64,000 nucleotides of DNA from Belnapia mucosa (lineage in GTDB: Bacteria > Pseudomonadota > Alphaproteobacteria > Acetobacterales > Acetobacteraceae), in the NCBI RefSeq assembly GCF_016775475.1, contig NZ_JAEUXJ010000011.1:62001-126000 (forward strand), read 5' to 3'. The notes under the pieces are model-generated. The model saw nothing but the letters and a program-made list of their open reading frames with translations, had not been told where the DNA came from and made no database searches. A program made the position numbers and the translations under genes. Below, in pieces: positions 43,988-51,995 of the stretch. The first letter of the stretch is position 1; each line of letters begins with the position of its first letter.

Positions 43988-44773
43988 TCAGGCGGTGGCG
44001 GCAGCGAGGCCGGCGCTGCGGCGGGTCCAGCCGCGCGGCACCGGATCGACCGCGGCTTCCGGCCGGCGGGCGCGACGGGCGGTCTCGACCGCGGCCGAGC
44101 TCGGCTCGAAGGCGACATAGCCGCGGCCCCAGACCGTGCGGATCATCTCGGCCGCACCGCAATCGGCGAGCTTCCGCCGCAGCTTGCAGACGAAAACATC
44201 GACGATCTTGGAATCCGGCGCCGCGCCATCGGCATAGAGGCTGCTCATGAAGCGCTCCTTCGTCAGGAGCACGCCCTTGTGCAGCATCAGCGTCTCGAGG
44301 AAGTCGAACTCGCGTGCCGTCAGGTTGACGCGGCGGCCATCGACCACCGCGGCATGCTGCGCCTGGTCGAGCGTGACATTGCCGCAGAGGAGGCGCGAGG
44401 AGGCATGGCCGCGGGCGCGGCGGGCAAGGGCCTGGAGCCGGGCCTGCAGCACGCGCAGATGGATCGGGTTGTGCAGCACGTCATCGGCGCCGGCATGGAG
44501 CATCGCCTCCTCCTCGGCCGGCTGCGGGGTGCGACCGCAGAGCACGGCGACCGGCACGGTCAGGCCGCGCCGGCGCAGCTCGGCCACGGCCGTCTGGGCG
44601 TCGCGCAGGGCGCCATCGATCCGCAGCACCAGCGCATCATAAGGGCCGCTATGGGCGATGACGGAGGCCAGGTCGTCGAGCGTATCCGTGTCGTCGCAGC
44701 GCACGCCCAGGCTGGCGAGGCCGTTCACCAGAAGGGTCGAGTTGGCCGAAGGCGAAGCGAGAAGGATATGCAT
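43988..44773 (-). CDS. CtrA-like response regulator with degenerate receiver
   Basis: A 261-residue protein. The C-terminal winged helix (about 125-222) is very close to that of the cell-cycle regulator CtrA (LLTKERFMSSLY, KIVDVFVCKLRRKL, IRTVWGRGYV). The N-terminal receiver keeps CtrA spacing but has lost the chemistry. Positions 7-9 read S-P-S where CtrA has the acidic E-D-D, the phosphoacceptor position 51 is Arg instead of Asp, and the conserved Lys region reads LHNPIH. It therefore probably acts without phosphorylation. An Arg-rich C-terminal tail of about 35 residues is extra. It is divergent from msrP. Confidence 0.8.
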   Translation of the reverse strand: MHILLASPSANSTLLVNGLASLGVRCDDTDTLDDLASVIAHSGPYDALVLRIDGALRDAQTAVAELRRRGLTVPVAVLCGRTPQPAEEEAMLHAGADDVLHNPIHLRVLQARLQALARRARGHASSRLLCGNVTLDQAQHAAVVDGRRVNLTAREFDFLETLMLHKGVLLTKERFMSSLYADGAAPDSKIVDVFVCKLRRKLADCGAAEMIRTVWGRGYVAFEPSSAAVETARRARRPEAAVDPVPRGWTRRSAGLAAATA

Positions 44774-44977
44774 GCTCGTCTCCCGGAAGGTTGGGGCAAC
44801 GTTGGGGCAGCGGCGGTGTGTTCACAGAATAGTGTGCGGGATATGGAATACAATCCAATTCGCGCATGACGCGCATCCGTAACCTTCGCTGTGGCCGGGA
44901 CGAAACACCCCGCGAGGGCAGGTCCAGGCGCTTGACGCCCGGTGCCGCCGCCCCTTCTAGGGTTGAGGAGGCCCATC

Positions 44978-45901
44978 ATGCTGATCAGGACCCGCCGCGG
45001 CTGGGAGATTCCCGAAAGTGCCGCCACGCCCGAGGCGCTGGCCTTCGGCCGCCGTGCCGCCCTGGCCGGCGCCGCCGCCATGGCCCTTCCTTCCATCGCA
45101 CGGGCGGAGGACGTGCCCGCCGCCCGCAACCCGCGCTATGTCGCCGGCCGCGCGATCACCGGCGAGCGGGATGCCACGACCTACAACAACTATTACGAAT
45201 TCGGGACCGACAAGGGCATCTTCCGCCCCGCCCAGAAGCTGCCGCTGCGGCCCTGGACGGTGAAGGTGGATGGGCTGGTCGACAGCCCGATGGAATTCGG
45301 CATCGACGACCTGCTGAAGACCATGCCGATCGAGGAGCGCGTTTATCGTCTGCGCTGCGTCGAGGCTTGGTCGATGGTGGTGCCCTGGAGCGGCTTCCCG
45401 CTCTCGGCGCTGCTGGCGAAGGTCGGCGTCAAGCCGGAGGCCAAATTCGTCCGCTTCGAGACCGCGGCGCTGCCGGCGGTGATGCCGGGCCTGCGCCAAT
45501 CCTGGTATCCCTGGCCCTATGTCGAGGCCTGCACGGTGGAGGAGGCGGGGAACGAGCTCTCCTTCCTCGTCACCGGTGCCTATGGCAAGCCGCTGCTGCC
45601 GCAGAACGGCGCGCCCATCCGCTTCCACCAGCCCTGGAAATACGGTTTCAAGGCCGGCAAGTCGCTCGCCCGGATCAGCCTGGTGGCGGAGCGGCCGAAG
45701 ACCTTCTGGGAGGCGATCCAGCCGCAGGAATATGGGTTCTGGGCCAATATCAACCCGGAGGTACCGCATCCGCGCTGGAGCCAGGCGAGCGAGCGTGTGC
45801 TCGGCACCGGGGATCGGGTGCCGACCCAGCTCTTCAACGGCTATGGCGAATTTGTCGCCGGCCTCTACACCAATCTCCAGCGAGAGCGACTCTGGACCTG
45901 A
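44978..45901 (+). CDS. msrP: Protein-methionine-sulfoxide reductase catalytic subunit MsrP
   Basis: A 307-residue molybdoenzyme, ATG at 44978 with GAGGAGG upstream. A Tat-type leader (FGRRAALAGAAAMALPSIARA) begins about 35 residues in, as in YedY. It has ATTYNNYYEFGTDK, the Mo-coordinating Cys in YRLRCVEAWSMVVPWSGFPL, and GAPIRFHQPWKYGFK. It repairs oxidised methionines in periplasmic proteins. The usual membrane haem partner MsrQ is not adjacent: downstream are a palindromic repeat and a convergent Bug gene. Confidence 0.93.
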   Translation: MLIRTRRGWEIPESAATPEALAFGRRAALAGAAAMALPSIARAEDVPAARNPRYVAGRAITGERDATTYNNYYEFGTDKGIFRPAQKLPLRPWTVKVDGLVDSPMEFGIDDLLKTMPIEERVYRLRCVEAWSMVVPWSGFPLSALLAKVGVKPEAKFVRFETAALPAVMPGLRQSWYPWPYVEACTVEEAGNELSFLVTGAYGKPLLPQNGAPIRFHQPWKYGFKAGKSLARISLVAERPKTFWEAIQPQEYGFWANINPEVPHPRWSQASERVLGTGDRVPTQLFNGYGEFVAGLYTNLQRERLWT

Positions 45902-45915
45902 GCTGCCGCCGCATT

Positions 45916-45986
45916 GTCATGGCCGGACCTGATCCGGCCATCTGACCCGATATGGGAGAGATGCCTGGGACAAGCCCGGGCATGAC
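45916..45986. repeat. Alphaproteobacterial extragenic palindrome, copy 2
   Basis: Two hairpins, ATGGCCGGA-CCTGA-TCCGGCCAT (45919-45941) and ATGCCTGGG-ACAAG-CCCGGGCAT (45961-45983), are bracketed by GTCAT and ATGAC so the whole unit can also fold end to end. It has the same head sequence as the copy at 2787-2845. It lies between the convergent msrP and Bug genes and may end both transcripts. Confidence 0.7.
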
Positions 45987-46006
45987 GGGGTCGCTGGAGC
46001 GACCCG

Positions 46007-47011
46007 CTAATCGAGCTTGGCGCCGGAGATCTCGACCAGCTGCTTCCAGCGCGGCGTCTCGGCGCGGATGCGCTCGGCCAGCGCCTCCGGCGTCGGGGTG
46101 GTGAGCACCCGGTAGCCGAGCGGCCGCAGCCGTTCGACGAAGGCGGGGTCCTCGGCGATCTTCCGCACGGCCTCGTTCAGTTGCCGGAGGATGGGCGCGG
46201 GGGTTCCGCCGGCGGCCATCACCGCGTTCCAGCTCTGGATATCGACATCGCCGAGGCCGAGTGGGGCGAGGTCCCGCATGCCCGGCACATCGGGCAGGAA
46301 GGGCAGGCGCTCGGCGCTGCTGACGGCCAGCGCCTTGAAGCGCCCGGCCTCCACATGCGGCATCAGCGCCGGCATCACGTCGAACATCATGTCGATGGTG
46401 CCGGCGACGAGGTCGGAGATGGCCGGGCCGCCGCCGCGATAGGGCACATGGGTGATGCGCGCCCCGGTCGCCTGGTTCACCGCTGAGATGGTCAGGTGGC
46501 TGGTGGTGCCGGTGCCGGAGGAGCCCATGGTCACCGTATCCGGATGCGCCTTCGACCAGGCGATGAGGGTGGCGAAATCGGTCCAGCCGCGCTTGGCCGC
46601 CGTCTCGGCATTCACGACGCAAAGCACCGGGCCGGTCGAGATGTTGGAGATGGGCGCCAGGTCCCGCTGCGGGTCGAAGGCCATGGATTTGTAGAGGAAA
46701 GGGGCGGCACAGAGCGTCGTCGCGCTGATCAGCCCGATGGTCGAGCCATCGGCCGCCGACTTGGCCAGCGCATCCGCGCCGATATTGCCGCCGGCGCCGC
46801 CGCGATTCTCGACCACGACGGTCTGGCCGAGCACCGCCCCCAGCCGTTCGGCGATCAGCCGGCCGAGGATGTCCACCGCGCCGCCGGGCGGGAAGGGCAC
46901 GATCAGGCGCAGCGGCCGGCCGCCCGCGATGGGCTGGGCGAGAGCAGGGGCGGATAACGGGCTGGCCAACAGCGTGGCCCCGGCGGCGAGCAGGCTTCGG
47001 CGTCCCGGCAT
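46007..47011 (-). CDS. Bug/TctC-family periplasmic solute receptor
   Basis: A 334-residue exported receptor. The ATG at 47011 is preferred over one at 47026 because GGGAGA lies seven bases before it. It has a twin-Arg leader (PGRRSLLAAGATLLASP), LRLIVPFPPGGAVD, VENRGGAGGNIGAD, and VPYRGGGPAISD. The ligand is unknown and no transport partner is nearby. It lies 27 bases downstream of the Nudix gene on the same strand, but its role appears unrelated to the exporter operon. Confidence 0.9.
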   Translation of the reverse strand: MPGRRSLLAAGATLLASPLSAPALAQPIAGGRPLRLIVPFPPGGAVDILGRLIAERLGAVLGQTVVVENRGGAGGNIGADALAKSAADGSTIGLISATTLCAAPFLYKSMAFDPQRDLAPISNISTGPVLCVVNAETAAKRGWTDFATLIAWSKAHPDTVTMGSSGTGTTSHLTISAVNQATGARITHVPYRGGGPAISDLVAGTIDMMFDVMPALMPHVEAGRFKALAVSSAERLPFLPDVPGMRDLAPLGLGDVDIQSWNAVMAAGGTPAPILRQLNEAVRKIAEDPAFVERLRPLGYRVLTTPTPEALAERIRAETPRWKQLVEISGAKLD

Positions 47012-47038
47012 GGATCGGTCTCCCATTTTGCGGGGAGA

Positions 47039-47464
47039 CTACAGGCGCTGCCGCGCTTCCGCGATAACCCTCAGCACATCCGGCGTCAGGTCGTATTGCG
47101 AGAGTTCCTCGGGCAGCGCCCAGGCGGTGGCGGCGACGTCGTCGCCCGGCCGGTCCTCGCCGCCGGACCGCCGGCCGCAGAAATCGACGATGGTGTAGTG
47201 GTAGCGGACGCCGCGCTCATCGGTGGTGATGGCATCCACCACGGCGGCGAGTTCGAGCGGCCCGGCCTCGATCCCCGTCTCCTCCAGCAGCTCGCGCCGC
47301 GCCGCGGCCTCGGCCCTTTCGCCGAGATGCTGGGCGCCGCCCGGCAGCGACCAGCTGCCGACCCGTGGTGGCTTGCCGCGGCGCGCCAGCAGGACCCGGT
47401 CGCCATCGAAGACGACGATGCCGATGCCGACCCAGGGCCGGTCGGGATATTCCCGCCCGGTCAT
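47039..47464 (-). CDS. Nudix hydrolase
   Basis: A 141-residue protein with a full Nudix box (GGAQHLGERAEAAARRELLE then ETGI, about residues 42-65), the Mg-binding signature of enzymes that cleave nucleoside diphosphates linked to X. WSLPGG precedes it as in ADP-ribose pyrophosphatase and MutT-like members. The substrate is not evident. Its ATG overlaps the stop of the DUF4340 gene by four bases, tying it to the Gld-like exporter operon. Confidence 0.9.
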   Translation of the reverse strand: MTGREYPDRPWVGIGIVVFDGDRVLLARRGKPPRVGSWSLPGGAQHLGERAEAAARRELLEETGIEAGPLELAAVVDAITTDERGVRYHYTIVDFCGRRSGGEDRPGDDVAATAWALPEELSQYDLTPDVLRVIAEARQRL

Positions 47465-48489
47465 CGCGCCGGGGCCGGCGGCGGCGGCGCCTCGCGTTCC
47501 TGCAGATCCTCCAGCCGCGGGGTGAAGGCCTTCTCCTTCCAGACCCCGACCTGATAGGCCCAGCCCTGCCAGCGGGCATTGAGCGGTGCGGCATCCGCCC
47601 CGCCTTCCGCCCGCAGCTTGATCCAGAGCGTGTCGCCATCCCGGCTCGGCCAGACGGTGACCGCCATGCCATCGGAGAGCTCGAACCGCGCCTCGCCCAG
47701 CGCCGTCCCCGGCACCTCGCGCTCCGGCCTCACCTCGAGGAAGGTGAGGTATTCGAAGGCCCGTGCGACCTCGTCCAGCGAGACGGCGTCGAAGGAAGGC
47801 GGATTGGGCGGGACCTGGATGCGGAGCTTCGCCTCCGGCTCCTCGCCGCGGCCGAGCACCAGCTCCGGCTCGCCCACCCGGTGGACGGTGACGCGGCGGA
47901 TGCGCGCCTCGGCGATATTGGCGATGTCGCGGTCCATCCAGAGCTGCGGATCGGAATCGACCGGCAGCCGGCCCTCGGCGAGCCAGGCCTGGGATTCCTC
48001 CGGCCGGCGGACATAGACGGATTCCGGGACATTGCCCTGGGTGCGGACGCGGCGGCGGCCGACCACCAGTTCCGCCAGGGGCTGGCCGCCGGTGCCGAGC
48101 ACCCGCAGCAGCAGCGCCGTGCTGCCAGGGCGCATCGGATCATCGAGGCCGAGCCGGTCGAGCTGGCCGGGATCGGTGGTGCGCGGCTCGGTCAGGCGAA
48201 GCTCCGTGAGGCCGACCAGCAGCTCCCGCACCCGCTCGGCGCGGACGGGGTAGTTGCCCCGTTCGGGCAGCACCCAGGCATCGCCCTGGCGGGCGACGAC
48301 CAGGCTCGCATCGTGCTTGCGGACCTCGATCCGCTCGGCGCTGGCGAGCCGGGCGGCGAGTCCGTCGAAGGCGAGGCGGGCAGCGGGCGGCGCCACCTCC
48401 TGCCGGAGGACGCTGGGTGTCAGCACCAGGGCGGCGCCGAGCGTCACGGCGGCGGCGGTCGAGAGCAGGAGCAGCGTGCGGCGTTGCAT
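47461..48489 (-). CDS. DUF4340 protein of a Gld-like ABC system
   Basis: A 342-residue protein with one N-terminal membrane helix (RTLLLLSTAAAVTLGAALVL) and a large periplasmic part of repeated beta modules (RIEVRKHDASLVVARQGDAW, LAELVVGRRRV, VYVRRPEESQAWLAEG), typical of DUF4340. The family is regularly encoded after GldG-like and GldF/GldA-like ABC genes in non-gliding proteobacteria. The function is unknown, perhaps envelope-related. It follows the GldG-like gene by 13 bases. Confidence 0.8.
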   Translation of the reverse strand: MQRRTLLLLSTAAAVTLGAALVLTPSVLRQEVAPPAARLAFDGLAARLASAERIEVRKHDASLVVARQGDAWVLPERGNYPVRAERVRELLVGLTELRLTEPRTTDPGQLDRLGLDDPMRPGSTALLLRVLGTGGQPLAELVVGRRRVRTQGNVPESVYVRRPEESQAWLAEGRLPVDSDPQLWMDRDIANIAEARIRRVTVHRVGEPELVLGRGEEPEAKLRIQVPPNPPSFDAVSLDEVARAFEYLTFLEVRPEREVPGTALGEARFELSDGMAVTVWPSRDGDTLWIKLRAEGGADAAPLNARWQGWAYQVGVWKEKAFTPRLEDLQEREAPPPPAPAR

Positions 48490-48502
48490 GGCGGCGCTCC
48501 TC

Positions 48503-50461
48503 TCAGGCCCGGGCCGCGGCGCGGCGACGGCGGCGCACCACCGCGAGGCCGATGGCGAAGGCGGTCAGCAGCGCCGGGACCAGCGCGATGTTGACGACGC
48601 GCAGGATCGTCTCCAGCCCCTCGATGTCGCGGCGCAATTCGAGCTGCACGGCGCGGAGCTGGCGGCGGGTGCGGATGATCTCCTCCCGCGCCGCGTCGAT
48701 CTCGGCCCGCTGCTCGGGCGTGATGACGCTCTGATTGGCGTTGCGCTCGGCGCCGGGGGCGGTGGGTGTGCCCTGGCGCAGCTCGCGCAGCCGGCGCTCC
48801 GTCTCCTCCAGCTTCTGGGTCAGCTGGCGCTCGGTCTGGCGGTATTGCGCATCGGCATTGCGGCGGATGTCCTCCACCAGCTCGAAGGGCCGGAGGCTCT
48901 CGCCGCGGGAGCGGAGCGAGATCAGCGCATCCGATCCGCCCAGCGTGTCGACGATATTGCCGACCATGGCGCCGTTGCCGCTGATCGGCGTCGCCATCTG
49001 CTGGCCGAAGAAATCCTGCACCCGGACCCAGAAGCGGTCCTCCAGCACGTCGCTGTCGTTGATGACGACGATATTGGCCGGGCCGTTGCTGCGGGCGCGA
49101 TGGGCAGGGAAATCGGCCGGACGCTCGGCGCCTTCGGGCGGGGCGGGCGGGCCGTCCGGGAAGGCCGAGGCCAGCTCGCCCCGCAGCCGCGCCGCGATGA
49201 CGTGGCGGCTGCCATCGGCACGGAAATCGGCCAGCAGCCGGGTCGGGTTCGGGTCCTGCCGGACGCGTGCCGCATCCACCACCATGCTCTGCGAGGAGGT
49301 GGTCAGCAGCGGGGTGAATTCGATCGTGCTGCCCTCGCGCTTCCGCACCTCGCCGGCCGAGGCGACGGTCACCTGCTCCAGTTGGGCCAGCGCGATCTCG
49401 CCCCGATTCAGGCTGTCGCCCTGGAGGTTGTACCAGGCGACATAATCCACCGCCTGCACCCGGTCCTGCGGCCCGGCGCGCACCCGCCAGGCGCCGCGCA
49501 GGTCGAGCACGACCTTGTCCGAGGGCGCCTCGACGCCCCAGGCATTCAGCAGGCGGTCGAGCGAGGAGGCAGTGTCGCTGGGCGGCTGGCCGGTCGGGCC
49601 GGGGCGCGCCGCCTGGCTTTCGGAATGCGGGTCGACCAGCAGGAAGAGCTTGCCGCCGCGCATGACGAATTGGTCGATGGCATATTGTGCCGCATCCGGC
49701 AGGTGCTGCGGATGCGCGACCAGCAGCACCTGCACATCCGGCTCGATCGCCTGGGCGTCGAGCGGGACATCCTTCACGGTGAAGAATTGCCGCAGCTGGG
49801 TCATCACCGCCGCCGGCTGGCCGAGCTGCGGCTGGCGCAGCATCATCGCCCGCGGATCGCCGTTCAGCGGCAGGGGCGACATCACGCCGATCACCGGCCG
49901 CTGCGGGTTGGACAGCTCATAGACCAAGCGGGTCAGGTCGGCCTCGAGGAAGCGCTCCCGGTCCGGCTGGAAGAAGGGCAGGGTGCGCTCGTCATCGACG
50001 AGGTTGGTGCCGGCCAGGCCGAAATAGACCTGCTCCCCGGACTGGTCGACCGGGACACCCTGCAGGCCATAGGCCATCGCGCGGTCCTCGGTCTCGGAGA
50101 AGGGCTCGGGGTCGAGCACCTCCAGGCGCACCTTGCCGTTCGAGAGGGAGACATACTCGCCGAGCATCTCCCGCACCCGGTCGGCATAGGCGCCATACAT
50201 CGGGATCTCGGCGCCCAGCCGGCGCGAGTAGAACAGGCGCAGCGTGATCGGGTCCGCGAGCCCGCGCAGGATCTGCCGCGTGCCGTCGGACAGCGTGTAG
50301 AGGCGCTGGCTGGTGAGGTCGATGCGGGCGCGCGGCAGCAGCCGGTCCGCCAGCAGGTTGACGCCGATGGCGAGCACCGCGGCGGCCAGCAAACCAAGCG
50401 CCGAGGTGCCGAGGCGCCGGCCACGGGCCGGCGGCGGGGCGGGAGGGGTGGTGTCGCTCAT
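48503..50461 (-). CDS. GldG-like auxiliary component of ABC system
   Basis: A 652-residue protein, ATG at 50461. A membrane helix lies near residues 20-40 (LGLLAAAVLAIGVNLLADRLLP). A large periplasmic ABC_transp_aux-like domain follows (LTSQRLYTLSDGT; IDQFVMRGGKLFLLVDP; NGPANIVVINDSDVLEDRFW). Two coiled-coil stretches (about 540-610) precede a C-terminal helix (VNIALVPALLTAFAIGLAVV) and an Arg cluster. It acts with the permease and ATPase upstream; the transported substrate is unknown. Confidence 0.82.
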   Translation of the reverse strand: MSDTTPPAPPPARGRRLGTSALGLLAAAVLAIGVNLLADRLLPRARIDLTSQRLYTLSDGTRQILRGLADPITLRLFYSRRLGAEIPMYGAYADRVREMLGEYVSLSNGKVRLEVLDPEPFSETEDRAMAYGLQGVPVDQSGEQVYFGLAGTNLVDDERTLPFFQPDRERFLEADLTRLVYELSNPQRPVIGVMSPLPLNGDPRAMMLRQPQLGQPAAVMTQLRQFFTVKDVPLDAQAIEPDVQVLLVAHPQHLPDAAQYAIDQFVMRGGKLFLLVDPHSESQAARPGPTGQPPSDTASSLDRLLNAWGVEAPSDKVVLDLRGAWRVRAGPQDRVQAVDYVAWYNLQGDSLNRGEIALAQLEQVTVASAGEVRKREGSTIEFTPLLTTSSQSMVVDAARVRQDPNPTRLLADFRADGSRHVIAARLRGELASAFPDGPPAPPEGAERPADFPAHRARSNGPANIVVINDSDVLEDRFWVRVQDFFGQQMATPISGNGAMVGNIVDTLGGSDALISLRSRGESLRPFELVEDIRRNADAQYRQTERQLTQKLEETERRLRELRQGTPTAPGAERNANQSVITPEQRAEIDAAREEIIRTRRQLRAVQLELRRDIEGLETILRVVNIALVPALLTAFAIGLAVVRRRRRAAARA

Positions 50462-50465
50462 GCGC

Positions 50466-51197
50466 CTAGTCCGCCTTCCGGTGGTCGAGCACGACGGCAT
50501 TCACGAAGAGGAAGAAGCCGATGAAGCTGGCGAAGAAGATCAGGTCCCGTGCCGCGATGACACCGCGGGTGAAGCCGCCGAAGCGCTCGGCGACTGAGAG
50601 GTTGCGGGCGATCTCGGCCAGCACCGGCAGGCGGGTGTCGAGGAATTCGGTGACGATCGGGCTGCCGGCGGCGACGAAGACGAAGCAGAGCGCGACGGCG
50701 AGGACGAAGGCGATCACCTGGTTCCGCGTCAGCGCCGAGACCGCGGCGCCGAGCGCCAGATAGGCCCCGGCGACCAGCAGGCAGCCGACATAGCCCGAGA
50801 GGATCACGCCGTTATCGGGCGAGCCGAGGATGTTGACGGTGATCCAGAGCGGGAAGGTCAGCGCCAGCGCGATGCCGCAGAAGGCCCAGGCGGCGAGGAA
50901 TTTGCCCAGCACCGCCGCCCATTGCGGCAGAGGGAGGGTCAGCAGCAGCTCGATGGTGCCAAGCCGCCGCTCCTCCGCCCAGAGGCGCATGGTCAGCGCC
51001 GGCACGAGGAAGAGGAAGAGCCAGGGCACGAAGGAAAAGAAGGGGATCAGGTCGGCCTGGCCGCGGCCGAAGAAATTCCCCAGCGTGAAGGTCAGCGCCC
51101 CGGCCAGGACCAGGAAGATGACGATGAAGACGGTGGCGACGGGGGTGGCGAAATAGCCGGCGAGTTCGCGCCGGGCGACGGTGAGCGCGGCGCCCAT
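50466..51197 (-). CDS. ABC-2 type permease (GldF-like)
   Basis: A 243-residue membrane protein with about six helices. Hallmarks are ARRELAGYFATPVATVFIV, LTMRLWAEERRLGTIELLLTLP and the late segment FFASFIGFFLFVNAVVLDHR. The ATG at 51197 overlaps the ATPase stop by one base (TGATG); a GTG at 51200 is possible. It forms the exporter channel of the Gld-like system with the ATPase at 51197-51922. Confidence 0.88.
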   Translation of the reverse strand: MGAALTVARRELAGYFATPVATVFIVIFLVLAGALTFTLGNFFGRGQADLIPFFSFVPWLFLFLVPALTMRLWAEERRLGTIELLLTLPLPQWAAVLGKFLAAWAFCGIALALTFPLWITVNILGSPDNGVILSGYVGCLLVAGAYLALGAAVSALTRNQVIAFVLAVALCFVFVAAGSPIVTEFLDTRLPVLAEIARNLSVAERFGGFTRGVIAARDLIFFASFIGFFLFVNAVVLDHRKAD

Positions 51198-51922
51198 CAC
51201 GCGGCCTCCGGCTGGGTCAGGCTGCGGAAGACATCGTCGAGGCTGCGGCCCCGCTCCTCCAGCACCGAGGGCGGCGCATCGACCACGACCTTGCCGCGGG
51301 CGATGATGATGGCGCGGGTGCAGACAGCGCCCACTTCCTCGAGGATATGGGTGCTGATGACGATCGCCTTCTCGGGCGCCATGCGGCGGATCAGCTCACG
51401 GACCTCATGCTTCTGGTTGGGGTCGAGGCCATCGGTCGGCTCGTCCAGCACCAGCACCGGCGGGTCGTGCAGCAGGGCCTGGGCCAGGCCGACGCGGCGC
51501 TTGAAGCCCTTCGACAGTGTCTCGATGGGCTGGAGGCGGACGCCCTCCAGCTGCGTGAGGCCCATGGCATGGGCCACGCGGTCGGTCAGCTCCCCGCCCC
51601 GGAAGCCGCGGATGCGGCCGGTGAAGGCGAGGAAGCCGGCCACCGTCATCTCCGGATAGGTCGGCGCGCCTTCGGGCAGGAAGCCAAGATGGCGCTTGGC
51701 CGCGACCGGCTGGTCCACCACATCGGCGCCGCAGATGCGGGCGGTGCCGGCCGTCGGCGGCATGAAGCCGGCCAGCATGCGCATGGTGGTGGATTTCCCG
51801 GCGCCGTTCGGCCCGAGGAAGCCCAGCACCTCGCCCCGTTCCACGGTGAAGGAGACATCGTCCACCGCGGTGAAGCCGGCGAAGCGTTTGGTCAGGCGCT
51901 CGATCTCGATCAGCGCGGCCAA
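51197..51922 (-). CDS. ABC-2 exporter ATPase (GldA-like)
   Basis: A 241-residue ATPase with Walker A GPNGAGKST, signature LSKGFKRRVG, Walker B VLVLDEPTDGLDP and switch His in ISTHILEEV. It uses a TTG start at 51922, eight bases after a GGGGGG ribosome site; no better ATG exists in frame. First gene of the operon ATPase-permease-GldG-DUF4340-Nudix. Confidence 0.92.
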   Translation of the reverse strand: MAALIEIERLTKRFAGFTAVDDVSFTVERGEVLGFLGPNGAGKSTTMRMLAGFMPPTAGTARICGADVVDQPVAAKRHLGFLPEGAPTYPEMTVAGFLAFTGRIRGFRGGELTDRVAHAMGLTQLEGVRLQPIETLSKGFKRRVGLAQALLHDPPVLVLDEPTDGLDPNQKHEVRELIRRMAPEKAIVISTHILEEVGAVCTRAIIIARGKVVVDAPPSVLEERGRSLDDVFRSLTQPEAA

Positions 51923-51995
51923 GGCATGAACCCCCCAAAGACACCCCGGCGGGGGGAGTTACCCGGACGGGCGCGCAATGCAAGACCCCGCGGGT

